Below are positions 59,876-64,000 of a DNA stretch of 64,000 nt, one piece after another. The notes beneath the pieces were generated by a model. It made no database searches. It had not been told where the DNA came from and was given only the letters and a program-made list of their open reading frames with translations. The translations under genes and the position numbers were made by a program. How positions within the stretch are numbered: the stretch's first letter is position 1; every line of letters begins with the position of its first letter. Where the stretch lies: contig NZ_CP061305.1 of NCBI RefSeq assembly GCF_018687755.1, positions 1,921,099 to 1,985,098 on the forward strand, read 5' to 3'. Source of the DNA: Polynucleobacter sp. JS-Mosq-20-D10 (GTDB taxonomy: Bacteria; Pseudomonadota; Gammaproteobacteria; Burkholderiales; Burkholderiaceae).

Positions 59876-60695
59876 GACTTAAATTATCTGCAATGGCTAA
59901 AACGGCATCAGCCTGATTCAGTGAATAGAAATGCAGTCCAGGTGCACCTGCCACTAAAAGCTGGTCGCAAAGGTCGGTAACTACCTCTTCACCAAACGCA
60001 CGAATAGAAGCAGTGTCATCGCCATAGGACTGTAAGCGCAAGCGAATCCAACGCGGGATTTCTGCGCCGCAGGCATCTGAGAAGCGAAGCAACTGGGTGC
60101 TATTGGTAATCGGCATGATTCCCGCAATAATCGGCTGAGTTACACCCAATTCATATGCCTCATCTACAAAACGGAAGTATGCATCACTGTTATAGAAATA
60201 CTGAGTCACTGCTGAATTAGCTCCAGCCTTCATCTTCTGCACAAAGAAATCGACATCAGTTGCCGGTGACTTGGCTTGAGGATGGCATTCCGGATATGCT
60301 GCTACATCAATATGAAACCAGTCACCGGTTTCTGTACGAATGAATTCAACTAATTCATTAGCATGATGGAACTCACCATACTGACCCATGCCAGATGGTA
60401 AGTCGCCACGTAAAGCTACGATACGCTTAATACCTAAAGCTTGGTATTGCTTCAACATCTCGCGCACGCTCTCACGTGAGCTTCCAACACAAGATAAGTG
60501 GGGAGCAACCGCTGCACCTGCAGCATGAATGTCGCTCACCACTTTTAATGTGCCAGATTGAGTAGAGCCACCGGCACCAAAAGTCACAGAATAAAAAGCG
60601 GGCTTGAGCATTTCACTAAAACGCTCGCGCACGAGATATAACTTATTCTCACCTTCAGTTGTTTTTGGAGGAAAGAATTCAACGCTTAATTCCAT
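59865..60695 (-). CDS. metF: 5,10-methylenetetrahydrofolate reductase
   Basis: A 276-residue FAD-containing barrel: MELSVEFFPPKTTEGENKL at the start, SVTFGAGGST, IVALRGDLPSGMGQY, and QYFYNSDAYFRFVD. It makes 5-methyl-THF, the methyl donor for the split MetH encoded in this window. It follows ahcY by 55 bases on the same strand, so the leftward order metK-ahcY-metF groups three steps of the methyl cycle. Confidence 0.95.
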   Translation of the reverse strand: MELSVEFFPPKTTEGENKLYLVRERFSEMLKPAFYSVTFGAGGSTQSGTLKVVSDIHAAGAAVAPHLSCVGSSRESVREMLKQYQALGIKRIVALRGDLPSGMGQYGEFHHANELVEFIRTETGDWFHIDVAAYPECHPQAKSPATDVDFFVQKMKAGANSAVTQYFYNSDAYFRFVDEAYELGVTQPIIAGIMPITNSTQLLRFSDACGAEIPRWIRLRLQSYGDDTASIRAFGEEVVTDLCDQLLVAGAPGLHFYSLNQADAVLAIADNLSLNK

Positions 60696-60750
60696 GATCT
60701 TGGGCCTGTATCTCTATTTCTCTATTGAACAATATCTAGCAAGGAGCAGA

Positions 60751-62196
60751 TTAATAACGGTAGTGATCGGTCTTATAAGGACCTTCCTTCGTCACGCCAA
60801 TGTAAGAAGCTTGCTGATCAGACAATACGGTTAACTGAGCATTTAATGTCTTGAGCTGCAAACGCGCAACCTTCTCATCCAAATGCTTAGGCAAGGTATA
60901 AACACCAACCGGGTATTTATCTGTGCCAACTGCATTCCACAATTCGATCTGCGCAATCACTTGGTTCGCAAATGAAGAGCTCATGACATAAGATGGGTGA
61001 CCTGTACCGCAACCCAAGTTAACTAAACGGCCCTTGGCCAAGATAATGATGCGCTTCTCAGGATTGCCATTAGCGGCCGGGAAAATCACGTGATCTACTT
61101 GCGGCTTGATTTCTTCCCACTTGTATTTCTCGATACCAGCAACATCAATCTCGTTATCAAAGTGGCCAATGTTACAAACGATAGCTTGGTTCTTCATCTT
61201 GACCATATGGTCATGTGTAATCACATGGTAGTTACCAGTTGCTGAAACAAAGATATCCGCTTTATCTGCAGCGTAATCCATTGTGACAACGCGGTAGCCT
61301 TCCATCGCAGCTTGCAATGCGCAAATTGGATCTACCTCAGTAACCCAAACTTGAGCAGACAAAGCGCGCAGGGCTTGAGCTGAGCCTTTACCCACATCGC
61401 CGTAACCGCAAACCACTGCAACCTTACCGGCAACCATCACATCAGTAGCACGCTTGATCGCATCCACTAAAGACTCACGACAACCGTAGAGGTTATCAAA
61501 CTTACTCTTGGTAACAGAGTCATTGACGTTAATGGCTGGAAACTTTAATTCACCCTTAGCAAACATCTGATAAAGACGATGTACACCAGTAGTAGTTTCT
61601 TCTGTAACGCCTTTAACTTTTTCTAAACGGGTGGAATACCAAGTTGGATCTTGCGCTAATTTCTTTTTAATAGCCGCAAACAAAATAGTTTCTTCCTCGC
61701 TCGTTGGATGATTCAAGCAAGCTTGATCTTTTTCAGCGCGTGCGCCCAAGTGCAATAACAAAGTCGCATCGCCGCCGTCATCCAAAATCATATTAGTGAA
61801 GCCACCATCAGCCCACTCAAAAATACGATGGGTGTAATCCCAGTATTGCTCAAGCGTCTCGCCCTTGATCGCAAATACCGGTGTGCCGTTAGCAGCAATC
61901 GCTGCAGCAGCGTGATCTTGTGTAGAGAAAATATTGCAAGATGCCCACTGTACTTCAGCGCCAAGCGCTTCAAGCGTCTCGATCAAGACTGCGGTTTGAA
62001 TAGTCATATGCAATGAGCCGGTGATGCGCGCACCACGTAATGGCTGCTGGGCTGCGAACTCATCGCGAATTGCAATCAAGCCTGGCATTTCAGTTTCAGC
62101 AATAGCAATTTCTTTACGGCCAAAGTCAGCCAAAGAAATATCAGCAATAGCGCAACGGGTTGCTACAAAGTTATTTAAATCGGAAACGGTACTCAT
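60751..62196 (-). CDS. ahcY: S-adenosylhomocysteine hydrolase
   Basis: 481 residues from the ATG at 62196, which has GGAG six bases before. The upstream ATG at 62256 falls within the riboswitch platform and is rejected. Motifs: EMPGLIAIRDEFAAQQPLRGARI, FNDSVTKSKFDN-type NVNDSVTKSKFDNLYGCRES with the catalytic lysine region, VVCGYGDVGKGSAQAL for NAD, and the C-terminal KTDHYRY. It splits SAH to adenosine and homocysteine, relieving product inhibition of methyltransferases. Its leader holds an SAH riboswitch. Confidence 0.96.
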   Translation of the reverse strand: MSTVSDLNNFVATRCAIADISLADFGRKEIAIAETEMPGLIAIRDEFAAQQPLRGARITGSLHMTIQTAVLIETLEALGAEVQWASCNIFSTQDHAAAAIAANGTPVFAIKGETLEQYWDYTHRIFEWADGGFTNMILDDGGDATLLLHLGARAEKDQACLNHPTSEEETILFAAIKKKLAQDPTWYSTRLEKVKGVTEETTTGVHRLYQMFAKGELKFPAINVNDSVTKSKFDNLYGCRESLVDAIKRATDVMVAGKVAVVCGYGDVGKGSAQALRALSAQVWVTEVDPICALQAAMEGYRVVTMDYAADKADIFVSATGNYHVITHDHMVKMKNQAIVCNIGHFDNEIDVAGIEKYKWEEIKPQVDHVIFPAANGNPEKRIIILAKGRLVNLGCGTGHPSYVMSSSFANQVIAQIELWNAVGTDKYPVGVYTLPKHLDEKVARLQLKTLNAQLTVLSDQQASYIGVTKEGPYKTDHYRY

Positions 62197-62201
62197 GAAT
62201 G

Positions 62202-62230
62202 CTCCAGCTAAATACGATCCAATGCTGGAG
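62202..62230 (-). promoter_or_regulatory. Hairpin hiding the ahcY ribosome binding site
   Basis: On the minus strand CTCCAGC (62230-62224) pairs exactly with GCTGGAG (62208-62202), loop 15 bases. The GGAG of the second arm is the Shine-Dalgarno sequence, five bases before the ATG at 62196. Formation of this hairpin would block translation, which makes it the likely output of the riboswitch upstream. Confidence 0.7.
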
Positions 62231-62236
62231 TAGAAA

Positions 62237-62368
62237 CTCGCTAGCCATTGAATCATGGGTTAGCGAGCGCAGTTGCAATTAGCAAACTCTGGGATTACCT
62301 AGGAGTTCACTCCCTTCAAGCCTGGGGAAATACTGGTTCTCAGTATTCCTTGCAACGCTCCTTGAAGG
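62237..62368 (-). ncRNA. SAH riboswitch (aptamer 62368-62265 plus overlapping switch hairpin)
   Basis: The leader of ahcY matches the SAH riboswitch. P1 is CCTTCAAG (62368-62361) with CTTGAAGG (62320-62313). It is followed by the conserved GGAGCGTTGCAA and CCCAGGC, a side hairpin AATACTG/CAGTATT (62347-62329), and a pseudoknot in which GAGCG-TTGCAA (62360-62350) pairs with TTGCAA (62278-62273) and CGCTC (62269-62265). A second hairpin, CTCGCTA.../...TAGCGAG (62267-62237), shares the CTC of the pseudoknot and so competes with it. Known SAH riboswitches raise ahcY expression when SAH accumulates. I infer the same here. Confidence 0.85.
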
Positions 62369-62398
62369 TATGGCGAAATTGTAATCAATTTCGCCATA
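62369..62398. repeat. Perfect 30-base palindrome between metK and the riboswitch
   Basis: TATGGCGAAATTG (62369-62381) and CAATTTCGCCATA (62386-62398) are exact complements around TAAT. The hairpin abuts P1 of the riboswitch. It lies 51 bases after the metK stop, lacks a T-run on either strand, and a neighbouring GGCGAAAT copy (62400-62407 region, minus strand) repeats part of the arm. It could be an inefficient terminator, an RNA-processing site or a protein site. Confidence 0.75.
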
Positions 62399-62448
62399 TT
62401 TCGCCTCAATACAAGTACATACTGCAAATTTACTACTTGGAAAGCAGA

Positions 62449-63615
62449 TTACAAGCCAGCAGCCGCACGTAATGCAGGCGCCTTATCGCACTGTTCCCAA
62501 GTAAATTCTGGCTCTTCACGACCAAAGTGACCATAAGCAGCAGTCTTGCGATAAATCGGACGCAAGAGGTTCAACATCTTGACGATGCCTTTTGGACGTA
62601 GGTCAAAATGCTCCGATACCAGTTGCGCAATCTTCTCGTCAGAGATCTTGCCAGTGCCAAAGGTGCTGACCATCACGGAAGTTGGCTTCGCCACACCAAT
62701 CGCGTAAGAGATCTGAATCAAGCACTTGCTTGCTAAACCTGCGGCAACCACATTCTTTGCCACATAACGACCAGCATAGGCAGCAGAACGGTCAACCTTG
62801 GAAGGATCTTTACCAGAGAATGCGCCGCCACCGTGAGGAGCCGCACCACCGTAGGTATCCACAATGATCTTACGACCAGTCAGGCCACAATCGCCTTGCG
62901 GACCACCGATAACAAATCGACCTGTTGGATTCACCAAGAAATTGATGGCGCCTTTGATCAAATGCTTTGGCAATACGGGCTTGATGATTTCTTCGATCAC
63001 TGCTTCGCGTAATTTCTCGAGAGAAATATCTTCATCATGTTGTGTAGAGAGAACCACGGTATCGATTGAGTCAGGCTTGCCATCCACATAACGCAAGGTC
63101 ACTTGAGACTTTGCATCTGGACGCAACCAGTTCAAACGGCCATCACGGCGTAATTGAGATTGGCGCTCTACCAAACGGTGCGACAAATGAATCGGTAAAG
63201 GCATGAGCTCTGTAGTTTCATCGCAGGCATAACCGAACATCAAGCCTTGGTCACCAGCGCCTTGGTCTAGACCATCGTCATGCGCCTTATCTACGCCCTG
63301 AGCGATGTCAGGGCTTTGTTTGTCATAAGCAACCAATACGGCACAACCTTTGTAATCGATGCCGTAGTCAGTGTTGTCGTAACCAATTTCACGCAAAGTA
63401 TTACGAGCAACTTGGATGTAATCCACATTGGCGTTTGTGGTGATTTCACCAGCCAAAACTACTAGTCCGGTGTTACACAGAGTTTCCGCAGCAACACGCG
63501 CAGTCGGGTCCTGAGCCAGGATCGAATCCAAGATGGCATCAGAGATTTGGTCTGCTACTTTATCGGGATGACCTTCAGAAACGGATTCTGAGGTAAAGAA
63601 GTAATCATTCGCCAT
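62449..63615 (-). CDS. metK: S-adenosylmethionine synthetase
   Basis: A 388-residue MetK: FFTSESVSEGHPDKVADQISDAILD at the start (shown: SEGHPDKVADQISDAIL), GAGDQGLMFGYACDET, the phosphate loop GGGAFSGKDPSKVDRSAAY, and TYGGAAPHGG. It joins methionine and ATP to make SAM. Together with metH, ahcY and metF it completes the activated methyl cycle in this window. A leader of about 120 bases precedes it, in which I recognise no known SAM riboswitch. Confidence 0.97.
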   Translation of the reverse strand: MANDYFFTSESVSEGHPDKVADQISDAILDSILAQDPTARVAAETLCNTGLVVLAGEITTNANVDYIQVARNTLREIGYDNTDYGIDYKGCAVLVAYDKQSPDIAQGVDKAHDDGLDQGAGDQGLMFGYACDETTELMPLPIHLSHRLVERQSQLRRDGRLNWLRPDAKSQVTLRYVDGKPDSIDTVVLSTQHDEDISLEKLREAVIEEIIKPVLPKHLIKGAINFLVNPTGRFVIGGPQGDCGLTGRKIIVDTYGGAAPHGGGAFSGKDPSKVDRSAAYAGRYVAKNVVAAGLASKCLIQISYAIGVAKPTSVMVSTFGTGKISDEKIAQLVSEHFDLRPKGIVKMLNLLRPIYRKTAAYGHFGREEPEFTWEQCDKAPALRAAAGL

Positions 63616-63739
63616 TGCATATTCCTTTAAAAATTAACACGATCTGTGGGACAACTCGACGTGCCAGGAACTACAACGGCGACGCTTTAGCAGTATTTAT
63701 GAATCGCCCTGCAAGTTGCCTTAACTCAGCGATGAATAC

Positions 63740-63769
63740 ATTCTATCCGAAAAACGCCTTATTCATCAA
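63740..63769 (-). promoter_or_regulatory. Candidate promoter of metK
   Basis: On the minus strand TTGATG (63764-63769) and TAGAAT (63740-63745) stand 18 bases apart. Transcription would start near 63733, giving a leader of about 118 bases to the metK ATG. That leader contains a weak GGCGA/TCGCC stem but no motif I can name. Confidence 0.45.
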
Positions 63770-63818
63770 GCATCACCAGAAATTTGGCCCTAGCGTCGGC
63801 ATTGAATATCATTAGAGG

Positions 63819-64000
63819 GTGCGCAAACTCCTTCTCAAGCTAACCCTCGCTGCAATAGCGGTATTGCCCTTATTCCTAGTTCAAGTGATCGGGGCTGCCT
63901 TGGGGATATTGGCTTATGTAGGATCCAAGCAATATCGATCACTTTTTCGTTCCCAATATGAAGCTGTTATTAAAAGCCATCATTTACCACAGCAAATCTG
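63819..64000 (+). CDS. Lipid A lauroyl-type acyltransferase (LpxL/HtrB family), N-terminal part
   Basis: About 60 residues are visible from a GTG at 63819. An in-frame stop just upstream rules out earlier starts. They read RKLLLKLTLAAIAVLPLFL, VQVIGAALGILAYVGS and KQYRSLFRSQYEAVIKSHHL. A membrane anchor followed by a short basic helix is the usual start of LpxL-type lysophospholipid acyltransferases, and this gene sits opposite metK in related Burkholderiales. The catalytic HX4D motif lies beyond the window edge, so the call rests on the N-terminus and on context. Confidence 0.6.
   Translation, partial: MRKLLLKLTLAAIAVLPLFLVQVIGAALGILAYVGSKQYRSLFRSQYEAVIKSHHLPQQI

Noticed and set aside
62197..62256. 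Earlier ATG for ahcY at 62256
   Set aside because: It would translate the riboswitch platform, adding 20 residues not seen in the family, and lacks a ribosome site.
1..64000. CRISPR array, insertion sequence, prophage, rRNA or tRNA
   Set aside because: No regularly spaced repeats, transposase or integrase genes, conserved rRNA stretches or tRNA cloverleaf with TTCRA loop were noticed in the spaces between genes.

Overview
The window reads as chromosomal core DNA of a small-genome, moderately low-GC betaproteobacterium of the order Burkholderiales, most likely Polynucleobacter or a close relative. This rests on gene neighbourhoods I recognise rather than on a search: ubiK opposite torF-glnK-amtB followed by gshA-gshB-EIIA-ptsH-ptsI; DUF493-lipB-lipA; rhodanese-grxC-secB-gpsA; metH split into two overlapping genes; metK facing a lipid A acyltransferase, with ahcY and metF downstream of metK. 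I see no rRNA, tRNA, insertion sequence, prophage or CRISPR array, and no gap between genes longer than about 300 bases.

Layout. 1-7.7 kb: the start of coxB (cut by the edge), a BioC-like methyltransferase head to head with comF, trmL, the gpsA/secB/grxC/rhodanese group, then gpmA-ctpA-moeB. 7.7-12.5 kb: a sugar-permease-free regulatory PTS (EI, HPr, EIIA) in one run with glutathione synthesis (gshA, gshB). 12.5-15.8 kb: the nitrogen block torF-glnK-amtB, ended by two tandem terminators and preceded by a TGCACCA/TGGTGCA inverted repeat, opposite ubiK. 15.8-20.5 kb: lipoate synthesis and attachment plus small accessory genes. 20.6-22.7 kb: birA-coaX opposite rfaE2. 22.8-27.6 kb: a tightly coupled five-gene operon of an exported glutathione peroxidase, an FAD oxidoreductase, a DUF1365 protein, a cyclopropane-fatty-acid-synthase homologue and an SDR. 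27.6-31 kb: argS-SPOR-dsbA and a DUF1840 gene. 31-37.6 kb: split metH, phaM overlapping a metallo-hydrolase tail to tail, a 58-residue DUF1289 protein and a YhdH-type reductase. 37.7-48.3 kb: small redox genes, an RND efflux operon, then a marR-flavodoxin-pirin group with a repeated operator and an HD-GYP protein. 48.4-60 kb: glmS, glmU, ttcA, folB, a pteridine-reductase-like SDR, midA, cca, an NDUFA9-like protein, a lytic transglycosylase and fau. 59.9-64 kb: metF, ahcY and metK, with lpxL cut by the right edge.

How the genes work together. The strongest theme is the activated methyl cycle: metH (two genes), metF, metK and ahcY are all here, and the ahcY leader carries a convincing S-adenosylhomocysteine (SAH) riboswitch with a hairpin that hides the ribosome binding site. 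A second theme is redox and membrane-lipid protection: gsh genes, glutaredoxin, exported GPx, the Cfa-type operon, a GST, and the MarR/flavodoxin/pirin group beside an RND pump. A third is carbon and nitrogen signalling: regulatory PTS, GlnK/AmtB and PhaM.

Nothing looks like a mobile or defence island. The observations most worth following are the SAH riboswitch and the perfect palindrome touching it, the GPx/lipid-modification operon, the MarR operator made of three helically phased GTACTA repeats, the nitrogen-operon palindrome, and several genes with degenerate or extended domains (BioC-like motif I, Cca without its HD motif, the RND adaptor N-terminus, the HD-GYP coiled coil).
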